Shown here: piece by piece, positions 22,696 to 30,725 of the stretch
How the letters are laid out: the number at the start of each line of letters is the position of its first letter
Position numbering within the stretch: position 1 is the first letter of the stretch
Assembly (NCBI RefSeq): GCF_001612965.1
Contig: NZ_BDBL01000027.1
Span: 1-64,000 of the forward strand
Reading direction: 5' to 3'
Length of the DNA stretch: 64,000 bases
Source: Nocardia kruczakiae NBRC 101016
GTDB taxonomy: Bacteria > Actinomycetota > Actinomycetes > Mycobacteriales > Mycobacteriaceae
Translations under genes and position numbers: made by a program
The notes under the pieces: generated by a model
The model's input: only the letters and a program-made list of their open reading frames with translations
Database searches by the model: none
Told to the model about the DNA's origin: nothing

Positions 22696-24951
22696 CTAGA
22701 GCGTGGTTGGGTTGGTGGTGAGGTCGTCGTTGGTGAGTAGGAGGTGATTGTCGAGGGTGATGTCGGTGGGTGCGATGCGTCCGCTGGTGGATGTGAGGGT
22801 GAACGTGATCGTCTCACCGGGGGCCGGGGGTGTGGCGGCGGTGATCGTGGCTTGGGTGCCGCGGTCGGTGCGGGTGTGAGTGAGTTCGAGTCCGTCGGCG
22901 CTGTCGAGAATGAGCCCGTCACCGGTTTCGGCGGGCAGCATCAACCGCAGGGTCCACGGGCCCGGGATTACTTCCCCAGCGGTGGGGTTGTGCAAGATGA
23001 ATTCTGTGGTGGCGGAGTATCCGAGTGGGGACGGGTCCGTCCACAGCGACGGCAGTTGATCGGCGAGCGCGTCGCCGAGGACCGGCGCGGGCGCGAGTAC
23101 CCACCGGGTCGCCCGGACTCGATCGGACTGGCCCTCGACCAGGGTGTCGTCGGCCACCGTGGCGTAGTGGTAGCGATCTTGGCTGCGGCAGCAGATCATC
23201 CAGGTGCCGTCGGTATCGGTGCCGTTGCCGGTGTCCGAGGCCGGGTTCGGGTGCAAGTCCCACACGTTGTCGCCGGTCGCGGGCTCGTCCGCGTCGACGA
23301 GGCGCAGGCCATCGGGGCCGTGTTGCAGCCGCTGCCCACTGTAGGCGTTGACCAGGACCCACCCGCCGTCCTCGGTCGCGTAGACGACCCAGTCACGACT
23401 ACGGGAGCCCGCGCCCTCACGCACCATCGGCCGTGGACTACCGGTCAGCGTGTAGTGATCCACATCCAGAAAGCCGCCGCCGTCGGCGTCGATGACGTGG
23501 TACACCTGCCCGGACACCAACTTCGGCCGGACATTGAAGGAATTGAAAGTATCATTCCATGAGTCCGGTTTGAAACTGGCCATCATGCAGTTCGCCTGCC
23601 CGAGGGAATTCTGACTCAGAATCCGCAACTGAGAAAGGGCGAAACCAGGAATGCTGCATTCAAGTTTGCTATCGGAATCTTCACGGATGCCGATAGAATC
23701 TTTACTGCCTGACCAATCTTTGATATCCACACGTCGAAAGCGAGTGTCGTAGGGTCCCCGGGATTGAGGTTTCGAACAGTAGAGTGTGAGGTCTGTGATA
23801 TAGGCAGGGTTGGGGTATGGATCGGGGAAGAACGATTCACGCTTCCGCCACGGCGGCCGTGCGGGGGTCCGGCGATTGACTCTTCTGCTCGTTCCCGAAG
23901 TGTTGTTTTCGTTGTAGGAACATTGGTTGATCAGCGCATACTCAACCGTCCGGAATGATTCCCATGAGCTAACTGTTTTGGTTCCGAACTCTGCACCGAT
24001 TTCCAACGACCATAGCGATTCGCTGGTTTGCGGCTTTTTGGGGCCTGGCCAGTTCGAGTCTATCCATCGGCGGAAATCCGGACTTTGGTCGTAGCCGAAC
24101 GGGCCGAAGTGGAGCTCGATTTCCCGGGGTATGTCGGTGGGCTTCCACTCGGGGTCCTCCATGTATGGCCAGAGGAGGGTGAATTCGTAGGCGCTCAGGT
24201 ACATGATGCGCGCGTAGCCGACGTTGCAGCTCCAGTGCGGCATGGGGCGCTTCTGGCCCTCGTCATAGGTTTTTCGAACATAGTCGACGTATTTCTTGAT
24301 GCCCTCTTTGAGTTCACTCTTAGTTACTTCGGTATCTCCTTCGGAGATTTCGAGTATCTTGGCGAACTTCAGCTTCTCACGCAGCAGCATCAGGTGCATG
24401 CTCGCCGCCATGGCGAGGTAAGGAAGTGCATCGAAACGATACTGCCCTACCGTGAGATCGGGGATGCGGCTTTTGAGATAGCGGATCGCACCGTTCAGTT
24501 CCTCGTTGGTGCGCCGCATATCCCAGATATCTGTTCCGTACTGATCGGCATATTTACGATAGTAGTTGACGCTTTCCTGTAGACCTTCCAGAATTTTCTT
24601 GGCGGATTCGTTGTAGAAGACCTGGATCTCTTGCTTGGTGACCTCTCGTATCAGCCGGATGAGGGCTTCCTGTCTCTCTTTCGCCTCCTCTTGATCAGCA
24701 GGATTTATCGCATCCATGAGCATGCCGACAGCTGACCCCAGGATGCCGCCTATTACAGGCACAAACCCGAGCCCCATGCAGATTGCCTGTTTATTGGCCC
24801 AGAAGATCCCGGCCAGAAATTGCTCTTCGCTGATTTCGAAGGTCGGCGCGACTTCGGTTCGAAGGTCTCGCAGTTCCTTCTCATCGGCCGCAACCGCACC
24901 TCCGCTCGAACGCTGCTGTGGATACGTCGGATGCTCACCGGTTTCGGACAT
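22696..24951 (-). CDS. Cry-like delta-endotoxin N-domain protein with lectin/CBM-like C-terminus
   Basis: A 751-residue chimeric protein. Residues ~41-275 look like the pore-forming helical domain I of Cry toxins: a hydrophobic GLGFVPVIGGILGSAVGMLMDAI, long amphipathic helices (ALIRLIREVTKQEIQVFYNE, ILEGLQESVNYYRKYADQYG), then PYLAMAASMHLMLLREKL matching the buried alpha-5-like helix, and MYLSAYEFTLLWPYMED. Residues ~276-475 are beta-rich and unassigned. Residues ~478-618 resemble a ricin-type beta-trefoil (GGGFLDVDHYTL, WVLVNAYSGQRLQHG). Residues ~640-731 resemble a cellulose-binding-type beta sandwich. No signal peptide is seen, as in Cry proteins. GGAGGAG precedes the ATG. The 5' two thirds are far poorer in G+C than the 3' third. 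Insecticidal or nematicidal action is inferred only. Confidence 0.78.
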   Translation of the reverse strand: MSETGEHPTYPQQRSSGGAVAADEKELRDLRTEVAPTFEISEEQFLAGIFWANKQAICMGLGFVPVIGGILGSAVGMLMDAINPADQEEAKERQEALIRLIREVTKQEIQVFYNESAKKILEGLQESVNYYRKYADQYGTDIWDMRRTNEELNGAIRYLKSRIPDLTVGQYRFDALPYLAMAASMHLMLLREKLKFAKILEISEGDTEVTKSELKEGIKKYVDYVRKTYDEGQKRPMPHWSCNVGYARIMYLSAYEFTLLWPYMEDPEWKPTDIPREIELHFGPFGYDQSPDFRRWIDSNWPGPKKPQTSESLWSLEIGAEFGTKTVSSWESFRTVEYALINQCSYNENNTSGTSRRVNRRTPARPPWRKRESFFPDPYPNPAYITDLTLYCSKPQSRGPYDTRFRRVDIKDWSGSKDSIGIREDSDSKLECSIPGFALSQLRILSQNSLGQANCMMASFKPDSWNDTFNSFNVRPKLVSGQVYHVIDADGGGFLDVDHYTLTGSPRPMVREGAGSRSRDWVVYATEDGGWVLVNAYSGQRLQHGPDGLRLVDADEPATGDNVWDLHPNPASDTGNGTDTDGTWMICCRSQDRYHYATVADDTLVEGQSDRVRATRWVLAPAPVLGDALADQLPSLWTDPSPLGYSATTEFILHNPTAGEVIPGPWTLRLMLPAETGDGLILDSADGLELTHTRTDRGTQATITAATPPAPGETITFTLTSTSGRIAPTDITLDNHLLLTNDDLTTNPTTL

Positions 24952-25110
24952 CGAAAACTCCTCCGTGGAATGGGGAAGGAACATGTCGGCGGCGCCGGTG
25001 TGGCGCGCCTTGTTCACCCGCGGATGGGCGCTGGTCGTGGATAACACTCCGGCCACGGACGTGTGCGGCTCGGCGGGAGGCCATGGGCGGGTGACCATAC
25101 GAACCCTGCC

Positions 25111-25331
25111 CTACAGCGCGGCCGCCCATCGCGCGCGAGACCACCGGCGTCGGCTCGGTCTGATCAGACAATCCGGCCCGGGAAAGATCAGGCCCTCGTG
25201 CCCATCCTCGAACCGCACCACCTGTCGGGGTGCGCCGTGGGCGCCCCGAATCTCGGTGATCTGCCCGCCTGATCGATCATGCCCACCCTGCGGCTGCGTA
25301 TCACCAGTTGGTCTCCGATGTTCGCATGCAT
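25111..25331 (-). pseudogene. frameshifted DUF1918 protein
   Basis: The minus strand reads MHANIGDQLVIRSRRVGMIDQ from an ATG at 25331 behind GGGAGG. Around 25270 the match shifts frame to GQITEIRGAHGAPRQVVRF and EDGHEGLIFPGPD, running to a stop at 25111. Together these give the complete DUF1918 pattern (MHAxxGDxLVV...VGD...ExxGPxGxPPxxVRWDDGHExLxFPGPD). DUF1918 proteins are small SH3-like proteins common in actinobacteria. A one-base change breaks the frame; a sequencing error is possible. The C-terminal Arg/Trp-rich tail after FPGPD is not typical. Confidence 0.7.
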
Positions 25332-25392
25332 CGAGCAACCTCCCTCTGTGCCGTAGTTGTGCACCAGCCGAGCAGTCACTGCGGCACCCAGT

Positions 25393-25635
25393 ATGAGCGA
25401 TCAGTACCACGATCGCGGTTTCGAACGAACATCGGTGCGGCGGCGATCCGGGACCCGCATCGGAAGCCCGTGCTCGGATCACCCGGCGGTAGGCCTGATC
25501 ACCCTCGACTGCGACACCCTGCTCGTCGCCCTCGACGATCTGCGGATTTCCGTCTACACCGCCGAGCCCGGCACCGAGGACGCCGCCCGGCTCGACCTGG
25601 CGATCGTGCTGGGCACGCAATCGCTGACCCCATGA
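25393..25635 (+). pseudogene. C-terminal fragment of an MmyB-like XRE regulator
   Basis: An 80-codon frame ends with DHPAVGLITLDCDTLLVALDD, then RISVYTAEPGTEDAARLDLA. That is the end of the MmyB-type ligand-binding domain (HPVVGxLxLxYExLxLPxDPxQxLxVYTAEPGSxxxxALxLL) found on actinobacterial XRE-family regulators. The N-terminal HTH and most of the sensor domain are absent. With the broken DUF1918 gene beside it, this suggests repeated rearrangement next to the toxin gene. Confidence 0.6.
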
Positions 25636-25653
25636 GCGGCGGGGCCGCCCGAT

Positions 25654-26058
25654 TCACGACGTCGACGGCAGGAGTTCGGCGATGAGATCTTCCACGCGAG
25701 AACGGATGTCGTCGCGGATCCGCCGCACGGCTTCGATGTCTCGTCCGGCCGGGTCGTCCAGTTGCCAGTCGCGATAGTCGACGCCGTGGAAGTACGGGCA
25801 GGTGTCGCCGCAGCCCATGGTGATGACGACGTCGCTGATGCGGACGGCGCCGGGCGTCAGGACTGCGGGGGCGCCGGCGGTGATGTCGATGCCGGCTTCA
25901 CGCATGACCTGCACGGCTACCGGATTGATACGGTCGGCGGGTTCGGTGCCGGCGGAGCGGACGTCGATGCGGTCACCGGCGAGGTGGGTGAGAAAGCCCT
26001 GGGCCATCTGCGATCGTCCGGCGTTGTGCACGCAGACGAACAGGACGCTGGGTTTCAT
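25654..26058 (-). CDS. arsC: arsenate reductase, LMW-phosphatase type
   Basis: Reduces arsenate to arsenite so that Acr3 can export it. The 134-residue protein has the phosphatase loop FVCVHNAGRSQMA, with nucleophile C9 and R15 (CX5R), and a C-terminal DDP-like segment. Further cysteines occur in MGCGDTCPYF, which could take part in the thiol relay. Its ATG overlaps the acr3 stop (ATGA), so it is the last gene of the arsR-acr3-arsC transcript and should be induced by arsenite through ArsR. Confidence 0.9.
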   Translation of the reverse strand: MKPSVLFVCVHNAGRSQMAQGFLTHLAGDRIDVRSAGTEPADRINPVAVQVMREAGIDITAGAPAVLTPGAVRISDVVITMGCGDTCPYFHGVDYRDWQLDDPAGRDIEAVRRIRDDIRSRVEDLIAELLPSTS

Positions 26059-27152
26059 TGTCGTGCAGAGCCTTTCGCGGGCGCGGGGACAGCGGAAGTG
26101 GTGGGGAACCGGTTGCGCAGGGCGAGGGAGACATAGACGAGGCCCACGAGGACCGGGACTTCGATCAGCGGGCCGACGACCCCGGCCAGGGCCTGCCCGG
26201 AGGCGGCGCCGTAGGTGGCGATCGCGACCGCGATGGCGAGTTCGAAGTTGTTGCCCGCGGCGGTGAAGGCGAGGGTGGTGGTGCGTGCGTAGCCGAGGCC
26301 GGCCGCCCGCCCGAAGACGTAGCCCCCACCCCACATGATCGCGAAGTACGCCAGCAGAGGTATCGCGATGCGTGCGACATCCCAGGGGCGGTCGGTGATG
26401 TGGTTGCCCTGCAGGGCGAACAGGATCACGATCGTGAACAGCAACCCGTACAGCGCCCACGGCCCGATCCGCGGCAGCAGCCGCTCCTCGTACCATTGCC
26501 GGCCGCGGGCCCTTTCGCCCAGCTGCCGGGTGAGATAGCCCGCGACCAGCGGGATGCCGAGGAAGATCAGCACCGATTTCGCGATCTGCCACGGTGAGGT
26601 ATCGATCGTGGTTCGTTCGAGCCCGAGCCATCCGGGCAGAACGGAGAGATAGAACCAGCCGAGTACGGCGAACATGACGACCTGGAAGATCGAATTCAAT
26701 GCCACCAGGACGGCGGCCGCTTCGCGGTCTCCGCAGGCCAGATCGTTCCAGATGATCACCATCGCAATACATCTGGCGAGGCCGACGATGATCAGACCGG
26801 TCCGGTATTCGGGCAGATCGGGAAGCAGCAGCCAGGCGAGGGCGAACATCAGCGCGGGCCCGGCGACCCAGTTCAGCATCAGTGAGGCGAGCAGCAGACG
26901 CCGGTCGCCGGTGACGGTGTCGAGCCGGTCGTAGCGGACCTTCGCCAGCACCGGGTACATCATGATCAGCAGGCCGAGGGCGATGGGCAGCGAGATCCCG
27001 TCGACCTGCACCGCCGAGAGAGTGTCGCCCAGTCCGGGGACGAGTCGCCCGAGCAGCAGACCCGCGGCCATGGCCACGCCGATCCAGACCGGCAGGAAGC
27101 GGTCGAGAGTGGACAGTCTGCCGGCGACCGCGGTGTCTTCGGTGGTGGTCAC
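26055..27152 (-). CDS. acr3: Acr3-type arsenite efflux transporter
   Basis: A 365-residue transporter with ten hydrophobic helices that exports As(III), powered by the proton gradient. Diagnostic Acr3 motifs are MMYPVLAKVRYD, GLARCIAMVIIWNDLACGD with the essential cysteine, ALNSIFQVVMFAVLGWFYL and LAFTAAGNNFELAIAVAIA. Its start overlaps the arsR stop and its stop overlaps the arsC start, so all three are coupled. Confidence 0.93.
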   Translation of the reverse strand: MTTTEDTAVAGRLSTLDRFLPVWIGVAMAAGLLLGRLVPGLGDTLSAVQVDGISLPIALGLLIMMYPVLAKVRYDRLDTVTGDRRLLLASLMLNWVAGPALMFALAWLLLPDLPEYRTGLIIVGLARCIAMVIIWNDLACGDREAAAVLVALNSIFQVVMFAVLGWFYLSVLPGWLGLERTTIDTSPWQIAKSVLIFLGIPLVAGYLTRQLGERARGRQWYEERLLPRIGPWALYGLLFTIVILFALQGNHITDRPWDVARIAIPLLAYFAIMWGGGYVFGRAAGLGYARTTTLAFTAAGNNFELAIAVAIATYGAASGQALAGVVGPLIEVPVLVGLVYVSLALRNRFPTTSAVPAPAKGSARQ

Positions 27153-27529
27153 GTATGCACTCCGACCCCGGACTGATCGGCGAGTAGATCCGAAAGACGC
27201 TGCAGCGCTTCGGGAATCACCCGGTAGTACACCCAGGAGGCGCGGCGCTCACCGGTGACCAGCCCGGCCTCGCGCAGCACCTTCAGATGATGGGAGATGG
27301 TCGGCTGGGTGACGTCGAGTCCGTCGGAGACGTCGCAGACGCAGGCTTCGCCGCCGGCGCGTGCCGCGATGGCCGACAGCACCCGTAGCCGGACGGGGTC
27401 GCCGAGGGCTTTGAACATCGCAGCCAGGTCCTGGGCCGCCTCGGCGCCCACGACCGGCCGCACCCGCGGAGTGGTCACACACCCGGCCGGTGCGGCCACG
27501 GCCGCCGAAGGCGACTCCTGATTAGACAT
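27149..27529 (-). CDS. arsR: ArsR-family arsenite-responsive repressor
   Basis: A 126-residue winged-helix repressor. The As(III)-binding CVC motif (C63-V-C65-D in EACVCDVSD) sits in the helix before the recognition helix, as in classical ArsR, and DVTQPTISHHLKVLREAGLV is the HTH. Asn/Ser-rich residues precede it. The ATG at 27529 is two bases from a perfect palindrome that should be its operator. It heads arsR-acr3-arsC and lies 75 bases downstream of the ArsI/CadI-like gene on the same strand. Confidence 0.92.
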   Translation of the reverse strand: MSNQESPSAAVAAPAGCVTTPRVRPVVGAEAAQDLAAMFKALGDPVRLRVLSAIAARAGGEACVCDVSDGLDVTQPTISHHLKVLREAGLVTGERRASWVYYRVIPEALQRLSDLLADQSGVGVHT

Positions 27530-27531
27530 CC

Positions 27532-27553
27532 ATCGATATTGACAGATATCGAT
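27532..27553. promoter_or_regulatory. ArsR operator palindrome
   Basis: ATCGATAT and ATATCGAT form perfect 8-bp arms around a 6-base spacer, directly upstream of the arsR ATG. Position and AT-rich symmetry fit autorepression by ArsR. Because the dioxygenase gene lies upstream on the same strand, the site would also separate its transcript from arsR-acr3-arsC. Confidence 0.7.
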
Positions 27554-27603
27554 ATGAACGGGCAAACGAAGCCTCGATGAACAAGCGCACCGTGCGGCGG
27601 TGG

Positions 27604-28071
27604 TCAGCTGCAGCAGGCGCCTTCGGGGGCCGCATCGGCATCGGTACCGCAGCACGCCTGCACGGCCGTGATGTCGTCGGCGAATTGCGATGCGTCGCCG
27701 AAGGTTTCGGTGTCGGCGAGCACGGTGTAGACCTCCCATTTCTCACCGTGGGGTCCGGTGACCCACACCTTGTCCTGCCGGGCGAAACAGCAGGTCGTGC
27801 CGATCTGCTCCGCGGTGAACAGTCCGGCCTGCGACAATCGCGCGATCTCGTCGTGGACCTGTTCGGAAGTCTCCACCTCGACGCCGAGGTGGTTGATCGT
27901 CCCGCCGGCGCCGGTGTTCTCCAGCAGTACCAGCTTCAGTGGCGGCTGCTCGACGGCGAAATTGGCGTAGCCGGGCTCGCGCTTGGCCGGTTCGGTGTCG
28001 AACAGTGTGGAGTAGAACGCGACCGCTCGATCGAGGTCGTCGACATTGAGGGCGAGCTGCAGGCGAGACAT
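27604..28071 (-). CDS. ArsI/CadI-family dioxygenase-like protein
   Basis: Member of the vicinal-oxygen-chelate family whose ArsI branch splits the carbon-arsenic bond of trivalent organoarsenicals. The 155-residue protein keeps the likely Fe(II) ligands Q5, H61 (NHLGVEVE) and E113 (KWEVYTV), and the vicinal cysteine pair C94-C95 (GTTCCFARQDKVWVTGP) that binds methylarsenite. Two further CC pairs (C140-C141, C153-C154) sit in the C-terminal tail. GGAGGT precedes the ATG. It is divergent from a second ArsR gene across paired operator-like sites. The related CadI is cadmium-inducible, so the metal specificity is open. Confidence 0.87.
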   Translation of the reverse strand: MSRLQLALNVDDLDRAVAFYSTLFDTEPAKREPGYANFAVEQPPLKLVLLENTGAGGTINHLGVEVETSEQVHDEIARLSQAGLFTAEQIGTTCCFARQDKVWVTGPHGEKWEVYTVLADTETFGDASQFADDITAVQACCGTDADAAPEGACCS

Positions 28072-28088
28072 GAGAACCTCCATGGTCC

Positions 28089-28145
28089 GATATATGTCGA
28101 AAAGGTTGGTGGTTCCGAGTCTGCTCCACCTCTTCGACATATGTC
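28089..28145. promoter_or_regulatory. paired ArsR-type operator sites
   Basis: Inverted sequences GATATATGTCGAA (28089-28101) and TTCGACATATGTC (28133-28145) face each other between the divergent ArsI-like and arsR2 genes. Each contains a 10-bp palindromic core; the right one, GACATATGTC, is perfect. This layout suggests that one dimer covers each promoter and that the second ArsR controls both genes. Confidence 0.62.
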
Positions 28146-28168
28146 AATGCCGACGGTAGGGTGGCTTC

Positions 28169-28528
28169 ATGCCCAAAGCGCTTCCCGTGATCGATATGTC
28201 CGCCCCGGTGTGCTGCGCGCCGGTGGCGGCCGGGCCGGTCGACGATGTCGCGGCCCTGGAGGTGGCGTTGCGGCTGAAAGCGCTCGCCGATCCGGTGCGG
28301 GTGAAACTGATGTCGCTGCTGCTGGCGAGTCCGGATACCGGCGAGAACGGCGGGAACCTCGCCGCGGCGGTGGGGTTGGCGGAATCGACGGTCAGCCATC
28401 ATCTCGGTCAACTCCGCAAGGCCGGCCTGGTCGAATCCGAACGTGTCGGCATGAATGTCGTCCACCGCGCCAAACGCGATGCGCTGGCGGCATTGTGCGT
28501 GGTGCTGGACCCCAACTGCTGCCGGTGA
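28169..28528 (+). CDS. second ArsR-family metalloregulator
   Basis: A 119-residue winged-helix repressor whose metal site differs from the first ArsR. It has an N-terminal vicinal pair (C15-C16), C109 and a C-terminal pair (C117-C118), and no CVC in the recognition region. The HTH is NLAAAVGLAESTVSHHLGQL. Cysteines at both ends suggest a site formed between subunits, as in ArsR variants of actinobacteria that sense As(III) or organoarsenicals. It is divergent from the ArsI-like gene with matching operator halves between them. Confidence 0.88.
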   Translation: MPKALPVIDMSAPVCCAPVAAGPVDDVAALEVALRLKALADPVRVKLMSLLLASPDTGENGGNLAAAVGLAESTVSHHLGQLRKAGLVESERVGMNVVHRAKRDALAALCVVLDPNCCR

Positions 28529-28615
28529 GTGTCGCCGCCGGGTGACATCTCCGGGGTCTTCGCGAGGTCGCCGTCGGGCTGCTCGTTCCCGGCCGAAATA
28601 TCGCTGGCCGCGCCG

Positions 28616-28655
28616 AACCTAATATGCTTAGGATGATTCCTAAGTGGATTAGGTT
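28616..28655. promoter_or_regulatory. nested 40-bp palindrome, TetR operator
   Basis: Two perfect inverted repeats share one centre. The outer arms are AACCTAAT (28616-28623) and ATTAGGTT (28648-28655). The inner arms are CTTAGGA (28627-28633) and TCCTAAG (28638-28644), with a four-base centre. It ends 11 bases before the TetR ATG and overlaps the likely core promoter. Two repressor dimers bound on the same axis would fit. Confidence 0.7.
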
Positions 28656-28666
28656 AGGAGTCGTGG

Positions 28667-29260
28667 ATGTCACCCCGTGCCGGGTTGTCCCGAGAGCGAA
28701 TCGCCCGTGCCGCAGCGGAACTGGCCGACGAGGTCGGATTCGCCCATATCACGCTGTCCGCGGTGGCCCGTCGGTTCGGCGTGAAGGATCCCAGTCTCTA
28801 CACCCACGTGCGCAACCTGCGGGACCTGCAGGTGCAGGTGGGATTGTTGGCGGGGGCGGAGATGAACGAGCGGATCGGTGCGGCGGTGGCGGGGCGGTCC
28901 GGACGCGACGCGCTGTTCGCCTTCGCCGACGCGTACCGCTCCTACGCCCTCGATCATCCGGGCCGGTACGCGGCAACGCAGATCCGCATGGATCCCGACG
29001 AGGTCGCCGGAGAGCCGGCCCTGCTACGCGGAATCGAGCTCACCGCGGCGCTGCTACGCGGCTACGGATTGAGTGAGCCCGCGTTTACCGACGCGGGACG
29101 CCTGCTGCGCAGCACATTTCACGGTTTCGCCACCCTGGAGGCGGCGGGCGGATTCGCCCACTCCAGGCCAGTCGAGGCCAGCTGGCACCACATTCTCGAC
29201 GCCCTGCACCGCACCCTGACGCAGTGGCCGCTCCCCACCGAAGAGAAAGCAGCGCAATGA
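28667..29260 (+). CDS. TetR/AcrR family regulator
   Basis: A 197-residue regulator with HTH residues around ITLSAVARRFGVKDPSLYTHV and a C-terminal ligand domain of the TetR_C_33 style (PDEVAGEPALLRGIELTAALL, STFHGFATLEAAGGF). It probably represses itself and the downstream hydrolase, whose ATG overlaps its stop (ATGA). TTAGGAG lies six bases before the ATG; a GTG four bases earlier is an alternative. A nested palindrome lies immediately upstream. Confidence 0.9.
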   Translation: MSPRAGLSRERIARAAAELADEVGFAHITLSAVARRFGVKDPSLYTHVRNLRDLQVQVGLLAGAEMNERIGAAVAGRSGRDALFAFADAYRSYALDHPGRYAATQIRMDPDEVAGEPALLRGIELTAALLRGYGLSEPAFTDAGRLLRSTFHGFATLEAAGGFAHSRPVEASWHHILDALHRTLTQWPLPTEEKAAQ

Positions 29261-30102
29261 GATCCGACGCTCTGTCCGTCCCCGGCGCCACCCTGTACTA
29301 CGAAATGCGCGGCGACGGGCCGCTCCTGCTGTCGATTCCCGGGGGCGGCGGCGACGCGGGCGTCTTCGATGAGATGGCCGAGGTCCTGCAGCGCCACTTC
29401 ACCGTCGTGGCGCTCGATCCGCGCGGATATTCGCGCAGTGTTCTCGACAACGGACCCGAACGGCAGCAGGTGGCCGTGCAAGCCGACGACGCGGCGCGAC
29501 TGCTGGCGCATCTGACCGACGAGCCGGCGTTCGTCTTCGGCACGAGCAACGGCGCGATCGTCGGACTCGACCTGCTGGCGAGACATCCCGGCCGCGTGCG
29601 TCGGCTGATCGCGCACGAACCGCCCTGCTTCGCCGTTCTGCCGGATGCGAGCGAGCACCTCGCGATGGTCGCGCAGGTGTACGACCTGCTGCACACCGAC
29701 GGGCTCGCAGCGGCCGGGGCGAGATTCCTGGCCGGTATCGGTCCCGCGATGAAGCCGGCCCCGGAGGTGTCGCAGTTGTCGGAGCGTGCCGCGCAGATGT
29801 GGGCTCGCCTCGCCGCCAACGGCCCGCTCATGATCGAACACGAGTTGCGCGAATTCACTTCGTACACACCGGATTACCCGGCGCTGGCCCTCGTGTCCGA
29901 CCGGCTGGTGCTCGCGGTCGGCCGCGAGACCCGCGGATGCCTGCCCTATCGGCCGGCCGTCGAGATCGCGGCCCGGCTCGGATCGGCGGTGGTCGAGTTC
30001 CCCGGCGCGCACAACGGTATCCGGACCGAGGCGGTGGAGTTCGCGCACCAGCTGGTCGAGGTGCTGGCGGCGGAGCGCGCGAGCACGCCCGATCGCGGAT
30101 AG
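29257..30102 (+). CDS. alpha/beta hydrolase
   Basis: A 281-residue alpha/beta-fold enzyme. The oxyanion loop is SIPGGGGDAGVF, the nucleophile elbow is VFGTSNGAIVGLDLLARHP with Ser in GTSNG, and a histidine follows near the C-terminus in FPGAHNG. Closest in feel to the small hydrolases paired with TetR regulators that detoxify esters or lactones. The start codon overlaps the TetR stop, so the pair is translated together and the substrate may be the inducer. Specificity is unknown. Confidence 0.88.
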   Translation: MRSDALSVPGATLYYEMRGDGPLLLSIPGGGGDAGVFDEMAEVLQRHFTVVALDPRGYSRSVLDNGPERQQVAVQADDAARLLAHLTDEPAFVFGTSNGAIVGLDLLARHPGRVRRLIAHEPPCFAVLPDASEHLAMVAQVYDLLHTDGLAAAGARFLAGIGPAMKPAPEVSQLSERAAQMWARLAANGPLMIEHELREFTSYTPDYPALALVSDRLVLAVGRETRGCLPYRPAVEIAARLGSAVVEFPGAHNGIRTEAVEFAHQLVEVLAAERASTPDRG

Positions 30103-30276
30103 AACCGACGGTCTCGCGGCGGATTACGTCACCGCAGCGTCATCCGACGGATTCGCCGGAACCCCGGCGGCGGCCATGCTCGATAAGTGTCCCGGAGCGC
30201 GAACCACGCTCCGGACGAGGACATCCGTCGGCCGCTCACCGCGGCCGATGGCCCTACCGGTTTCGAGGAGTTCCCC

Positions 30277-30705
30277 ATGACCACCGTCCGTTTTCAGCTC
30301 GTCTCCACCCTGACCCCCGCCGAGGTGCTGCGGGTCCTCACCGATTTCGGCCCGTCCCGGGCGCAGGTGTGGCCGACGATCGATGCCGAGCACTTCGTCG
30401 TGCACGAACAGGGCGAGGGCTGGGCCGAGGTGACCGAGGGTACGGAGGCCGCCTGGGAGCGTGCCCGCTACGAGTGGGATCCGGCGGGTGACACGGTGAC
30501 CGTCACCACCCGGGATTCCAAACTCTTCGGCGCCGGTGGTGGCTGGGTCTTCCGTGCCACACCCGCTCCGGAGGGCAGTCGCGTCGAGGTCGAACTGACC
30601 CGGACGCCGCGGGCCTTCAAGGGGAAGCTCCTGGCCGCGCTGCTTCCCCTGATCGGCCCGTCGTCGCTGCGTAAATCCTTCCGAGTTCCGTTGCGGGCAG
30701 CCTGA
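30277..30705 (+). CDS. SRPBCC-fold (START-like) protein
   Basis: A 142-residue protein with the beta-alpha-beta pattern of polyketide cyclase/START-like proteins: FQLVSTLTPAEVLRVLTDF, then a strand-rich section with WAEVTEGTEAAWERARYEWD and a long C-terminal helix. This fold binds hydrophobic ligands; no catalytic residues can be assigned. GAGGAG stands six bases before the ATG. It is convergent with the VOC gene, with only 20 bases between the stops. Confidence 0.75.
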   Translation: MTTVRFQLVSTLTPAEVLRVLTDFGPSRAQVWPTIDAEHFVVHEQGEGWAEVTEGTEAAWERARYEWDPAGDTVTVTTRDSKLFGAGGGWVFRATPAPEGSRVEVELTRTPRAFKGKLLAALLPLIGPSSLRKSFRVPLRAA

Positions 30706-30725
30706 TTTCGGCCACTCCACCCGGT

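Noticed and set aside
24716..25396. 226-codon plus-strand frame across the toxin gene's 5' end
   Set aside because: It is antisense to the toxin start and to the DUF1918 remnant and has no protein-like features.
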